Origin: Flammula alnicola
Lineage: Eukaryota > Basidiomycota > Agaricomycetes > Agaricales > Strophariaceae
Reading direction: 5' to 3'
Length of the DNA stretch: 64,000 bases
Assembly: GCA_015499995.1 (NCBI GenBank)
Contig: JADNRV010000165.1
Span: 1 to 64,000 of the forward strand
Shown: positions 10,606-22,396 of the stretch, piece after piece
Position numbering within the stretch: the first letter of the stretch is position 1
Layout of the letters: each line of letters starts with the position of its first letter
Position numbers and translations under genes: made by a program
The notes under the pieces: model-generated
Told to the model about the DNA's origin: nothing
Seen by the model: only the letters and a program-made list of their open reading frames with translations
Database searches by the model: none

Positions 10606-11773
10606 TTAGTTTTGGTTAAGAGTAGCGGTCATGATGATGTCGCCCAACTTGGTGAGGAGAGCATTTATCATCTGGAGGTTCTCTTCGACCACTGCGGTGG
10701 TGTTGGTCGCCGCATTGGCAGAGCTGGTGGCGCTTGGGGCAAGGGAAGAGAAGCTGGCTGCCAAGCTTGCGGCGCTCGACCTGGCAGCAGCTAGCGAGGA
10801 GCTGAGTGCAGCAGTTGCGGAGGCGGAGGTCGAAGTTGTAGCCACGACTTTGTGAGTGGAGGTCGTGGTAGGAGCAGCTGAAGCGGGGCGTGTGGATGTG
10901 GTAACCTGAGCAGCAGCGACAATAGGCGCAGTCGTAGTGATCGCCTTCTTCGTTGAAGTGGTGGTAGGAACGACGGCAGCCTTCGTGGTAGTTGTCGGCG
11001 CGACATTTGCGGCCTTGGTGGTGGTGGTGGTGGCGGCGGCGGCGTTACTAGCGAACGACCAGTCTCCGCTAAGGACGCCCAGGGCTTCGGACGCAAAGAA
11101 GTCGAACAATCCGCGCGAGAGGTCCAGACCTCCATACGGACAACCTGGGCACTGCAAAGGTGAAAAGGAGGGGAGGGTAGGCAAAAATTAGCGATCGGGA
11201 ATTTTTGAGGAAAAATAATGCTGAGAAGGGCTACGCTGGCCGCATATGTACGCACACTGTCCATGATCGTTGCCGTTGTGGTCTTGCCGTTGTACGTCAT
11301 GACGATTTGCTCGAAGCAGTGGGGGCCTGGATAACCAGAGCCGAATTGCTGAAAAATGAAGGACGTTAGTGGTCCGTGCAAAAATGAGAAACTTGTAGCA
11401 TATATCCACCCACAGCGACGTTGAGGGCTACGATCTTCAAGGTTGATAACATAGACGATGAGTAGAGAAGACACTGTAGATGCGATGGAACGCACGAAGT
11501 CACTAGCGACATTTGTCTGTCCGCAGGCGCCTCTGTATCATGGGAACAACATCGAATTCTCAATAACCGGTACCTGCTGCGCAGATGGACACTCAGTACT
11601 CACAGGCCGACATCGTAGAATGTCCATCTCGTGCCGCTGAATCTCTTGGCCAGTTGCATATCGCCATTCATGCGCCTCGCGACGCCTTTGTGGCCCATAC
11701 GCAGTCGCGCCTCGGCGCTAGCACTCAGCATGGCAAGCACGAGAGGAACGAGTGTGAAGACAGCGGAAAACAT
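10606..11773 (-). CDS. Secreted double-psi beta-barrel (RlpA/expansin-like) protein, paralogue 1
   Basis: Exons 11773-11604, 11532-11496, 11434-11414, 11348-11256 and 11151-10606 join in frame to 288 residues. The start MFSAVFTLVPLVLAMLSASA is a signal peptide. A short pro-like segment with basic pairs leads to the barrel: 'GACGQTN', 'DFIVALNVAQFGSGYPGPH', 'MTYNGKTTTATIMD', 'CPGCPYGGLDLSRGLFDFF'. A conserved Cys set and the CPGCPYGGLDL signature are visible. The C-terminal half is a Thr/Ala/Ser-rich, probably O-glycosylated stalk. Such proteins are secreted or wall-associated. A catalytic role is not established for the family, and loosening or binding of wall polysaccharides is the usual suggestion. 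It is tandem to a paralogue 1.6 kb away in the same orientation. Confidence 0.9.
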
Positions 11774-12362
11774 CTCGAGTATAAAACGAGAGTCTTGGGG
11801 GATCAGATAAGGTCAACGAGCGGATGAGGTGCGTGTCAGCGTGGTGGTCGATGTCGCTGGGCGAGGTGACCTTTAAACGCAGGAAAGGGAATTTAGGAAT
11901 GTAGAAAGCTCGCTGGAAAATACTCTGTTATGTAGGAAAACAGAGAGCGCTCCTTCGGCATAGAATATTAGAAACATGCGCAGTATCAGCAGCCTACTGT
12001 AGCCTAGCCAGCCGCCGCGAGCCGTCGGGAACGAACGATCTGCGGGCGCCAAACCCGTTTCTACGTTGGTCGATCGGTACCTCATTGCCCCTCGATCGCG
12101 TTAATTTTCAGGGACCGAAAAGAGAAGAAAAGAGGCCAGGCAAAGTAATTTGCAAATTTGCAATGCTCGTGGGTATATAAATATAAAAGCGCGCACAGCG
12201 AAAGGTAGGGTGAACTTGAAGGTGTATCATAAGTAGAAAAAGGATAAAAAAAAGAACAGTTGAGTAACGTATGTATGCGGCATTGAGTAATAAATATACT
12301 CAAATATATCCAGGCCGTTTCCTTTCCTTCATGACATCAGATAATCAAAAAAGAGAGCAAGA
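11774..12362. other. Spacer between tandem DPBB genes
   Basis: About 590 bp containing the promoter of paralogue 1 on its left side and the 3' region of paralogue 2 on its right. No other gene was seen. An AT-rich stretch at about 12160-12310 may hold the polyadenylation region of paralogue 2. Confidence 0.5.
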
Positions 12363-13423
12363 TTAGACTTGGGCTCCCGCTGCAACGACGCCCCCCATTT
12401 GGATGAAAACTTGGTTAATGCCAACCAGGTTTTGAGCGGTTCCTGAAGATCCATCAATCGTTCCAGTTGGAACAGCGAGTCCAGATGCCGCACCACTGGC
12501 GTAGTTGATAGACGAGCTAGCAATAAGTGTCGTGGATGATGCCGGAGTCGTCGACGACTTGGTGGTGGTCTTCGACGACGACGAGGATATGATCGTGGAG
12601 GTTGTCTTATGTACGGAGGTAGTAGAAGGCGCCTTCCATACCGATGTAGTAGTGGGGGGTGGTGGGGGTGGTGGGGTCCAGGTGGTTGTAGGGGTAGGCG
12701 AGGGTTTGGGCGTGGGTTTGGGCGTGGGCGTGGGGGCGGGAGCGGGCGCGGCACTTCCATCATCCAATTCCCAGTCGCCGTAGATGATGCCAACGGATGC
12801 TGGGGCGAAGTATTGGAAGAGTCCTTCCGTGAGATCGAGACCTCCATAAGGGCATCCGGGGCACTTCGAAGCGTTGGTTTCAGTCGGATTCGTTGGCTAA
12901 AAATGGCTCACCGTATCAGTGATAGATGCAACCGTGGTCTTTCCATTATATGTCATCTTGATATTCTTGTAGCACAAACCGTCGTTCATTTGCTGCGAGA
13001 AAATGCTTGTCAGATTTTGTGACGAGATAAAAGTTCATGAGCATACTGCAACGTTCATAGCCACGGTCTAGGGGTATGTCATGATTTAGCGAAAGTATGG
13101 TTTGTAGAATACGTAGAGAACATACGAAGTCGGCATTCGTGTGGAACGTTCCGCAGGAACCGCTGTTGATAATTAGAACCTCGATCAACACTGAAATAGC
13201 ACGAAAAGAAGGTTATTAGAACCACTGACGCGCTTCCAGTCTCAACGTTGTAGAAGGACCATCTCGAGCCTGGACCACGTTCGAGGAGCGAAACGTTACC
13301 CTCCTGACGCTTAGCAAGGCCACTGTGGTGGTGGCGGTTCAGCAAATTTCCATGAGAACTGCCGAGGGCGGTGATTGGCAAGACGACGGCCAGGAGAGAC
13401 AGGTTGAAAAGGTTGGCGAACAT
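12363..13423 (-). CDS. Secreted double-psi beta-barrel (RlpA/expansin-like) protein, paralogue 2
   Basis: Exons 13423-13230, 13162-13126, 13067-13047, 12992-12912 and 12863-12363 join in frame to 277 residues. The layout matches the neighbour: signal peptide (MFANLFNLSLLAVVLPITAL), KR processing-like site, then 'SCGTFHTNADF', 'TVAMNVAQMNDGLCYKN', 'MTYNGKTTVASITD', 'CPGCPYGGLDLTEGLFQYF'. A long PTPTPKPTPKP linker and a Ser/Thr-rich tail follow. The 37-nt and 21-nt internal exons are exactly the same length and phase as in paralogue 1, so the pair arose by tandem duplication of an intron-containing gene. Linker composition has diverged strongly while the barrel core is conserved. Confidence 0.9.
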
Positions 13424-14182
13424 TTTAGCTTTCTTAAGTCGATACGTGTATTAACGAGTGTGGGTGAGCAAGAGAGCGGGCTGCTTCAGAGGAAGCAGAA
13501 AAGAGCGGACGAGGACAAGAGATGGTCGTTGATGGGGGGGAAGAAATCGAGTGACAGGGCTGGGGTATGTTTTGCCTAACAACCATTGACAAACATTGCA
13601 CGGAATTTGCCGGTCCCTCAGGGTCATCCTCGCATTCACTCAGAAGTCAGAACAATCACTGGCAGGGTTCAACTTGGAGTTTGCGCGAATGCTACGCACC
13701 TCTCATTCTACCCTCAGGCCTCATGCCTCAACCACGACGGTGAGATTGCCGCGCGGAATCGAATGTTTGAACCTGGTTCGGCCATTGTTCACCGTCAAGT
13801 CTCGCTTCCGGCATCGAGGATCGCCGACTGGTACACAGCTGCCAAGGGTCTTTCATACATCGTCAAACTTGCCAAGGAAAGGCTTTTTGCAAGGCTCAGT
13901 CCGCCGCGAGAGACACATGTTTGCACGTCATGTAGCCCATCACGTTAAAATGGACGGTGCGAGGCTGATGATGACCCAGATGCCTAGCTTGATTGGATTT
14001 CGTCTGGCACCTGGCCGGTTAAGTCCATCCAGTGGATTATGGTGATCCAGGACGCAAGTGTACAAGGTACAAGGTACACGTCGAGGCAATTGGCAGCGGC
14101 TATCGATATCACAAGATCTCTCTTATTCAGATATAAGACAAGCGCTTTAAAACGATTGCCCCCCTAGTGCCCTTGCTCTACC
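13424..14182. other. Divergent intergenic region
   Basis: About 760 bp between the start of the minus-strand DPBB gene and the start of the plus-strand ZZ gene. Open frames of up to about 150 codons occur (13586-14045) but have no recognisable domain and no intron chain. I treat the region as two promoters and leave those frames out. Confidence 0.5.
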
Positions 14183-15327
14183 ATGTCATATCCAGTGGCC
14201 CAGAACTTCAACTGCGACTCTTGCAGACAGAACATAGCACCCACTAACCCCCGGATACACTGCTTGGTCTGCCCTGATTACGATCTCTGCGCCAACTGTG
14301 GTCTTGGCGAGAGGTTCACCCACCCACATCTTGGCTTGCATCAGACACAGATCTTCAAACACAGCGGGGGAGGGAATCAGGTCCCCTTGCTCGCTACCAA
14401 TTACGCCACGCCTCCTTCAACCTCGTCTCAGCCATTGGCGAACACACCCCAGAACGGACCGCCTCCACTTCCTCCTCGCCGGGCTAGCGTTCTTGGTCCC
14501 ATATCAACCCCGCCTCTCGCGGATCAGGGCGGAGCAGGATGGCAGCCATTTTTCTTCCCAGATATGACACCCAGTCCGACATTTGTAACCCTCATGAATG
14601 ATATATTTACATATCTGGATCCAACGAATAATGGGAACTTGGTCCCGGAGACTTTTTCTCGATTCTTGGATGACATGGGATACCTCCCGCACGAGAATGC
14701 ATGTAAGTTATAGGCCATGATAAGAATCCTTATTTTCCCACCTTTATTCTGAAATTCTTATCAGGGAAGCAAGGGCTACAAGCCACCTTTGGTCTATCCA
14801 AGGAATCCATGGCCGACAAGTCGCTCAAGAACGCCTTTGATTTGTTTTCCATCGACCACGTTCTCCTGCAACGCGTCCAACCCCCGCACGTAGATCCCAC
14901 AGGAATTACAACCCAATTCCAGCGTGTCCTTGGCTCAGCCTTCCAACCCTCCATGCTCAGCAACGCTGCCACATCGCACTCAACCGTCCAAGGGCCCATG
15001 CCCGCCATCACACGCAAAGGATTCATCGAGATCACCACGATCGAGGTCCTCTCGGATCCCTCCAAGGAGTGGGGGAATTTTAGCAGGCTGCTGAGAAAGT
15101 ATAATCTCCCCAGGTATGCAGGCTTGGGCGATCTCCCGAGAAGTGTTCTTCCCGCTGCGCCTGATCCGGCGATGTTGCAGAGGGTCGCTGGGGTTGCGGC
15201 ATATGCGAAGCAGAAGGGAGAACGCGAGATTCAGGCCGCTCGTGACAATGCAATGTTGGCGGAAAGGGGACGACAGAACGCCATCGACTTAATCAGTGAC
15301 AACAGGTATACGTATCGCTATTATTGA
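14183..15327 (+). CDS. ZZ-type zinc-finger protein
   Basis: Exons 14183-14702 and 14765-15327 join in frame (TGG restored at the junction) to 360 residues. Residues about 8-55 form a ZZ finger: 'FNCDSCRQNI', 'IHCLVCPDYDLCANC', then H...H spacing in 'FTHPHLGLH'. ZZ fingers bind two zincs and commonly recognise protein or histone N-termini or SUMO. A Pro/Ser-rich linker (PPPLPPRRAS) with a possible SH3-binding motif follows, then a helical region with 'DIFTYLDPTNNGNLVPETF', reminiscent of an EF-hand-like loop, and a charged coiled C-terminus. Mushroom genomes contain many such ZZ-plus-helical proteins of unknown role. Confidence 0.85.
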
Positions 15328-16141
15328 GTGCCTGCATCCGCAGACCAAAGTTTCAGTTGAAGTGTAATTTGTATAGTAGTTTGATGTTGCACCAAGGTCT
15401 AAAATATGATCCTCGCCGCTGATTGGTTACGAAAAGAGGTCAAGTTTCTTATACAGCTACAGACAAGCGCCCAAGCCGAGAAACGGATCGAGATCAAGTT
15501 CAAGTTGAAAGGTCCACAAAACGCGAGACATGTGTAGCTGCCAGAAATTCGGGTAAACCATGGTGTTGCATGTGCAACGGTAAAAACAAATCCATAGTTT
15601 CCTCCGTACTTCTTTGCGTATGGCAAAGAACTTCGAACTTAATCGTTCTGCCGCTTGGGAGCTTGAGCAATGAGAATGGATCGAATGCTTCGTGAAATTT
15701 GGGCTGTGGTGTAGTACAGCTACCCTTCAAGTTATTCCGGGACTTTATTTTGTTGGCCACTGTAAGCGCTCGAGATAAAAAGAACTCGAATGATGAGAGA
15801 ATCAGGCAGTGCCTTGGTGTTTGTTCACCTGGCCATGAACGGAAGGCGCTCAGGGGAAATTACAAGCAGTGGTCATAGAATAAGTTCACAGTCTCTGAGC
15901 TGGTGGTACTGGATGATCTGCAGTGCTTCTGCACAATATTCACCGCAAGGTCTGCCAGTGCTGCGGTGACTTGTTAAAATTACAAACACCAATTTAGGGT
16001 TAGGTTTACGGACACCCGTCGCGGATTGTCCGTGCAATCGATCTACAAGCCGATTCCGAGTGATTCCTCGAAAATAAGTCTTGTCTGTTATCATCTTTGC
16101 CTTTGCCATTAAAAAGTCCCCGCCAAAGTCCACTACCAACA
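15328..16141. other. Intergenic region upstream of PdxS
   Basis: About 810 bp with no supported gene. It contains the 3' flank of the ZZ gene and the promoter of the PdxS gene. Open frames on both strands show no domain. Confidence 0.5.
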
Positions 16142-17774
16142 ATGTCTACGCCTGCTTTGGGAACACCTAACATCCTGCAAGGAGGGTCTCTCCAATCTCC
16201 TCCAATCCCTCAAGGAGCCGGAAGTGCGAGTACTCCCAGCACCGCACCGGCGCGCGCCAGTGCTACACAGAGAGATGGAAGCAATAGCCTTGGAACTTTC
16301 GGCGTATGTTTATCATATCTGTTCTTCATATGGTTCTGTATCTGACATCTTTGACAGGTCAAATCTGGTTTGGCACAGATGTTAAAAGTGAGTCAGGCTC
16401 TGCAACTTCAGAGCCGTTTTGGTATGGATCATTGATTGTCTGAAAAAAGGGAGGCGTGATCATGGATGTAGTGAATGTTGAACAGGTGAGGATTTCATCG
16501 GTCTCTTCATGGTAAATCTGACCCTCCTTCAATTAGGCTCGTATTGCAGAGGAGGCCGGAGCATGTGCCGTAATGGCCCTTGAGAGGGTCCCCGCCGACA
16601 TCAGGAGAGATGGTTCGAACTATTGCGTTTACAATTCAAATACTCGTATAACTCACCTTATCGGTCGCAGGTGGTGTTGCACGAATGGTAATGTTCCTCC
16701 ATCCCATGGGACATCTCGTTATCTAATCGCAACACCTCAGAGTGATCCCGAAATGATCAAGCAGATCGTCGATGCAGTCACTATCCCTGTAATGGCGAAG
16801 GTGCGCATCGGCCATTTCGTCGAGGCTCAGGTAAGAGAATGTGCATTGTAACGGAATAATTATTTAATTTTGGCTCGATTTTGTGATAGATTTTGCAAGC
16901 CATCGGGGTGGACTACATCGACGAGTCCGAAGTTCTGACTCCCGCCGACGACGAATACCACATCAACAAGCAAATTTTCAAGGTTCCTTTCGTCTGCGGT
17001 GCTCGCGATCTTGGCGAAGCTCTCCGACGCATTTCAGAAGGCGCAACGATGATTCGTACGAAGGGTGAGGCCGGTACCGGAAATGTTGTGGAGGCCGTCC
17101 GCCATCAGCGTGCTGTGATGAGCCAGATCAGACAAGCGAGCGTAATGAGCGAGGAGGAACTGTTTGCCTTAGCCAAGAAAATCCAGGCTCCATACCATCT
17201 CCTCAAAGAAACTGCGAGACTAAAGCGTCTCCCTGTTGTCAACTTTGCGGCGGGAGGTATTGCCACCCCAGGTATGGCTTTTAATACTATGCAAGCAGCA
17301 TAGAGCTAATCCCACCTATCTCATTATCTAGCGGATGCAGCGTTGATGATGCACCTTGGCTGCGACGGAGGTTCGTCTATAACCCAATGTCTTGTTTAAG
17401 TATTCTAACGACCTGTCCCAGTGTTTGTTGGATCTGGAATCTTCCATGTAAGCCCGCAAAAAAGAACGTAAATCTCAGAATGGTATCCTGATTATTCGTA
17501 TAGTCTGGTGATCCCGCCAAACGCGCTCGCGCTATCGTCCAAGCTGTAAGAAGAAGACAAAACTCGAGATTTGGACCGAACTCTGACCTGTTCATTCCAT
17601 AGGTAACGCATTTCAACAACCCCAAAATTTTGGCAGAAGTCTCTGAAAGTCTGGGGCCTGCCATGGTTGGATTGACTATGTGAGTCTTGAGTCGTGTCGT
17701 CTTTCCACGATTCTTATTTTCCCTTCAGTGATTCAAACCTGAAGGGTGGAAACTACGCTGACCGCGGCCAATAA
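16142..17774 (+). CDS. SNZ1: Pyridoxal 5'-phosphate synthase subunit PdxS/SNZ
   Basis: Twelve exons (16142-16303, 16358-16387, 16450-16485, 16537-16612, 16671-16687, 16741-16830, 16890-17271, 17332-17370, 17422-17447, 17504-17545, 17603-17679, 17729-17774) join in frame to 340 residues. The enzyme makes vitamin B6 (PLP) from ribose 5-phosphate, glyceraldehyde 3-phosphate and ammonia, the ammonia coming from the PdxT/SNO glutaminase, which is not in this window. Family motifs appear in order: '[20 protein letters not shown]', '[10 protein letters not shown]', 'GGVARMSDPEMI', '[14 protein letters not shown]' with a Schiff-base Lys, '[20 protein letters not shown]', '[15 protein letters not shown]', 'FVGSGIF' and '[12 protein letters not shown]'. 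The first about 55 residues are a Ser/Thr/Pro-rich leader not present in bacterial PdxS. Exon 5 is only 17 nt. Confidence 0.96.
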
Positions 17775-18931
17775 ATCATAAAAGGCGAAACACTCCGTCC
17801 AGCCTTAAAGGCTCTGTTAAATAAAATTCATCTATTTCTTCGGGGTATGACAATGTATATTCCTTCCCTTCCTTTGTTCCAGCATTGAGTTGCATTTCAA
17901 CAATGCCGCTTTGTACTAGTATGACTTACACATTTCATTGGTTATAAAACCGGTCACTCACTTCATTGCAGCCGGGTTGAGAGGAGATGTGATTTTGTTT
18001 TATTAGACTGGTCTACATTATGACATCATAATTATAAAATGGGGCTTCGAAAGGTTGTCTCCCCTTTTCACTAGCTTTTGCCCACTCTCTCTCGCTAATT
18101 CCTCTAAACCACGAACTTAATCTCCTACGACCCTAGAATGCAAAAAGCTCAACCAGATGACGTTTTGAAAGCGTTCATCAGGGTTTGTCTCGTCCTTGCA
18201 GCGAGTCCTTGAAATGCAACTGAGTTCACTGCTTTTCTAGCATGATCCTAATAGGCAATATACTTTCGACAGTGAACGAGGAAGCGAGGAATCGGAATTG
18301 TGTAGGGAAGGTGGACATAAAGGTCGTGAATGTATAACAGTGAGTTCAGCTCCATCCATGTTCTGCATACGAGGGCGTCAGTACGACAGAAGACATTGAA
18401 CATTAAACCTTTACTATGTATCTTAGTTACAAATGAACGCCAAACGCCTCTTCGAAGCTATGCAGGCAGGCGTCTCTCGATTGGTGTAGTGACGAGTTGC
18501 TCACCTCTGAATAACTAGGAACAAGGATTCTTCTGTGCTCTTCCCATGGATCCGGGTCGGACATACATGTCATGCAAACCACTACCGAAATAAATAATGT
18601 ATTTCAATGCTTCAGAATTGTTGTATTCGAATTTTGGTCAGGGCAACCATACAGAGCAAAATCAGAGGAGCGTTGTATAGAAAGCCTGAATGATGATGGG
18701 GACAATTTTGGAGAACTCCTCGAGTCTACTGTCTCCGAGAATGTTGTCCGCACCCTCCACGTGACTAATAATGGCCACGTCGCGTTCCGTTGCTCGCGAT
18801 CGTGTGAACACTTTGTTCAAGGGTCGTAAAGACCTGAATTGGATTTATTGTGACAACCAGCGACTTGCAACGTTCCCCAACTTTCCCGAAAACCAAAAGT
18901 CAAGAGGCTCTATAAGGAAGCTCTGCAGAAA
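17775..18931. other. Intergenic, no gene seen
   Basis: About 1.16 kb between PdxS and the glucosidase I gene. Scattered short open frames have no domain and no consistent exon chain. No repeats were noticed. Confidence 0.5.
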
Positions 18932-21900
18932 ATGCAGCTTGCTTGGCTAGCGCTCTTGCCGCTGGCACCTGCAGTCCTCTCGCAGTCCACCAACGATACC
19001 TTGCTATGGGGAGCTTACAGGCCTAACCTCTATTTTGGCTTGAGACCAAGGATACCCCAGTCACTTATGACTGGCCTTATGTGGTTTGGAACGCAGGATT
19101 ATCAGTCTATTGGCAGTATGTAAAGACCGAGCTGCGTTTCGGAAGCTCACAAAAAAGTAACGCTTGTGTTTCTTAGAAGCCCGACACGCCTGCGACCAAG
19201 GGGACAACCTCGACAGTTACACATGGACAGAATACGATACTAGGGAGGGAGGTGTCCAAGTTATAAAGGACAGCTTCAACAATGTCAAAATTACCACCGA
19301 ATTCTTGAAGGTTGCTGGAGGAAACCATGGCGGCAGCTGGGCTGCTCGCATTAAAGGCGAACCCATCAACAAAGGTGTGTGGTTTTCGTATATCTCCTTC
19401 TCCATTTTAACTAAACCTTGGAATGCAGAAAAGTTTTCACGCATATCTACTATATTCTATTTTGGTTTGGAGGGTATTGGTGGCCTGAGTATGGAAACGG
19501 AGGAAAACGAGAATGTGTGTTTGAGCGTCTTACCATTGGGTTATGAAAATTAATCTCACGCCATAGGGGATAACTGGCGAGATACAACTCGCTGGGTCTA
19601 CACCACAGCTCGACGAATTTACTATTCGAGTAGTTGACAGTAAGCATCCGATCAAGTTCTATCCAGACGATGTGCATTGCTTATGTGCGAATATCAGGCG
19701 CTGAAAATCGCTATATTAACAGCGGGCCCCATGTTGAAGCTTTCAAAGAGCGCATTGGAAAGACTCATTTCGTAGGACGCCCCGTCAAGCCGGGAGATAT
19801 CTGGCAAGCTGGTCGTACGTGTGTATCTATCATTCCCGTCAGAGCCACAAACCGTTAACGCTACTATGAACCAGAATATCTCATGAAATCAATCCTGGAC
19901 CGTGCCCGCGAACTCATTGGTCCTTATCAAGATCCTGTCGTCGGCGCGCCAGACCCATCATTCTTGCTACACCTACCAGACGACATCTACATGGGCAGCA
20001 ATCTTTACGGCGTGCAAAAATTCTTTGATGGCCCCTTCCAATTTGACGTCTTCTTTGACAGTGGGAGCGTTAAGCAAAAGCTGACTTGTGAGTGGGATGC
20101 ATTGCTCTGTTTTCTCCCTGCTGACTTCTCTATCCAGCTACCACTTTGGACCAAGGTATTCCAGCTTTGGTTGAAGCCTACGGGCAACGTTTCCGCGACG
20201 TTCTACCTTACCCATCTGATTATCCGCCTGAGAAGAAGGTGTCATTGGAGGCGTTCTCGAAGGCAGTCACATCCAATCTCGTAGGCGGTGTAGGTTACTT
20301 CTATGGAACCTCCATTGTCGATCGCAAATTTTCATACGAATGGGACGAGGACGAGGATGCTGTTATGAATGACGCAGATGACAGCCAGAGGGGTGCCAAA
20401 TTGACGGAGCCCAAGGCACTGTTGACCGCAACACCTAGTCGAAGCTTTTTCCCGCGTGGATTCTACTGGTAAGCGAAATACAAATAAATAACTTGAGAAC
20501 ATGGAATTGACTTTGAATTAGGGACGAGGGTTTCCATCTTCTGCATATCGGACAGTGGGACAACGATTTCAGGCAAGTGTTAATTTGTTTTGTTCTCTAT
20601 GATATCCATCTCATGAACGTTGCAGCCTTGAGATTTTGAAGGACTGGATTGGTCTCATTGATGATGATGGTTGGGTGGCTAGAGAGCAGATTTTGGGTGA
20701 AGAAGCCCGTAGCAAGGTATTTTCAATCGTTCGGCTCTCTTGCAAATAGCTGATCAGTCATGGAAAAAGGTACCACCTGAGTTTCAAACCCAAGTGCCTA
20801 ACTATGCCAACCCGCCTACGCTGACTATGGCTGTAACGGCCTTCATCGATCGTGTCAAAGCCGCATCCGCCAGTCGCGGTCCTTCTGACGAAGAGCTCGG
20901 CATGAACTTGGGCATGGGTGGTGGAGGTGCTCAAGTACCGCTAGGTACCCCCCTTCAGCAAAAGTTTCTTTGGGGGTAGAGAGCCGGTACATTGACAATC
21001 CAGAGCTTGCTATGACCTACCTCACAGAGATCTATCAGCCGCTGAAGAGGCACTACGACTGGTTCAGGCGCACGCAGCGAGGGCTGATCAAGCAGTATTC
21101 GAGAAAAGCGCGTTCGAGGACAGAGGGATATCGTTGGCGTGGGCGGTCGCAGCTACATGTGTTGACGAGTGGTATGGACGACTATCCCCGAGGACCACCG
21201 CATGCGGGAGAGTTGCATTTGGATTTGATTTCTTGGATGGCTTTCTTCTCGAGGACGATGCGCGATATTGCTGCTTTTGTTGGAGAAAAGGATGATGAAG
21301 CAACATTTATCAAGGTTGAGCAAGCCATTCTGAATAATATTGAAGGTAAATATTCCGTACGTTTCTTACCTCTTCCCCGACTCATTTCCCTATAGATTTG
21401 CACTGGAATGAGTCGGAAAAAATGTACTGCGACCTCAACGTGGACGATGAAGGTAAATAGTAGTCGTGGATTTCTCTAGCATTTTCTCTCTCATGCTTGT
21501 GATCTAGATGAATCATATCATGTTTGCCACAAAGGCTACCTTTCGCTGTTCCCATTCCTTCTAGAACTTCTTCCGCCATCGTCTCCACATCTAGGACACA
21601 TCCTTGACCTGCTTTATGACCCCGCCCACCTGTGGTCGCCCTATGGTATTCGTAGCTTATCCGCCTCGCATCCCGAGTTTGGCCAAGGCGAGAACTACTG
21701 GAAAGGACCCATATGGATACAGATGAACTACCTTGCTCTACGGGCCCTTCACAAGGTTTGTCCTGGACGTATTCCGTTATTTAAAACCGCCCTAATATTT
21801 CTTGCAGACATATGCGGCTAAGGAAGGTCCATACCAGGCGAAGGCGCAACAAATCTACAAAGAGTTGCGTAAAAATGTGGTGGATAATGTGGTCAAGGTG

Positions 21901-22177
21901 CGTGTGGACGTTGCGGAGACCTTATTGAGGCCCTCAATCAATTGGCGCAGGAATATGAACGTACTGGATATGTATGGGAACAATATGACGCTATCACTGG
22001 CGAGGGCAAAAGAAGGTGCGTCCACTTCTACGTCATTCATCAATGCTCCTAACGTTTCTTTTCTAGCCACCCATTCACAGGATGGACATCGTTGACAGCT
22101 TTGAGTGAGTTTCATTCACTTTCAGGCGCCTTTTCTGTTGCTTATCTTTGCTTCTAGTTCTTGCTGAAAAATATTGA
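18932..22177 (+). CDS. CWH41: Mannosyl-oligosaccharide glucosidase (ER glucosidase I, GH63)
   Basis: Seventeen exons run from 18932 to 22177 (about 799 residues). It removes the outermost alpha-1,2-glucose from Glc3Man9GlcNAc2 on nascent glycoproteins in the ER. The start carries a hydrophobic signal/anchor ([17 protein letters not shown]). Family blocks: '[20 protein letters not shown]', '[17 protein letters not shown]', '[14 protein letters not shown]' with the catalytic Asp, '[19 protein letters not shown]', '[20 protein letters not shown]', '[13 protein letters not shown]', '[17 protein letters not shown]' and '[10 protein letters not shown]'. The intron at 20573-20625 uses a GC donor (AG|GCAAGT). 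At 20945-20979 the frame needs either a very short 35-nt GT-AG intron or one extra G in a five-G run. Both restore the family sequence downstream. Confidence 0.95.
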
Positions 22178-22396
22178 GAAAATACACTTGTATTTTGTGG
22201 CCTATCCAGGATTTTGTACTGCTACTTAAGTGACGTCATCGGTGAAATCTATTTATAACCCTCATTGCACGCCTACATGGCAGGCTGAAACTTGACGCTG
22301 GATGACGACGAACTCCAAATTCCAATTCCATAAATGTTTCTTACGATTTGCATCCAGGAAGAATAGATCCTCATTCCCACTTACATCTAATCTAAC

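Noticed and set aside
18932..22177. Reading glucosidase I as a pseudogene because of the 20945-20979 break
   Set aside because: All catalytic blocks on both sides are intact and one short intron or one base restores the frame.
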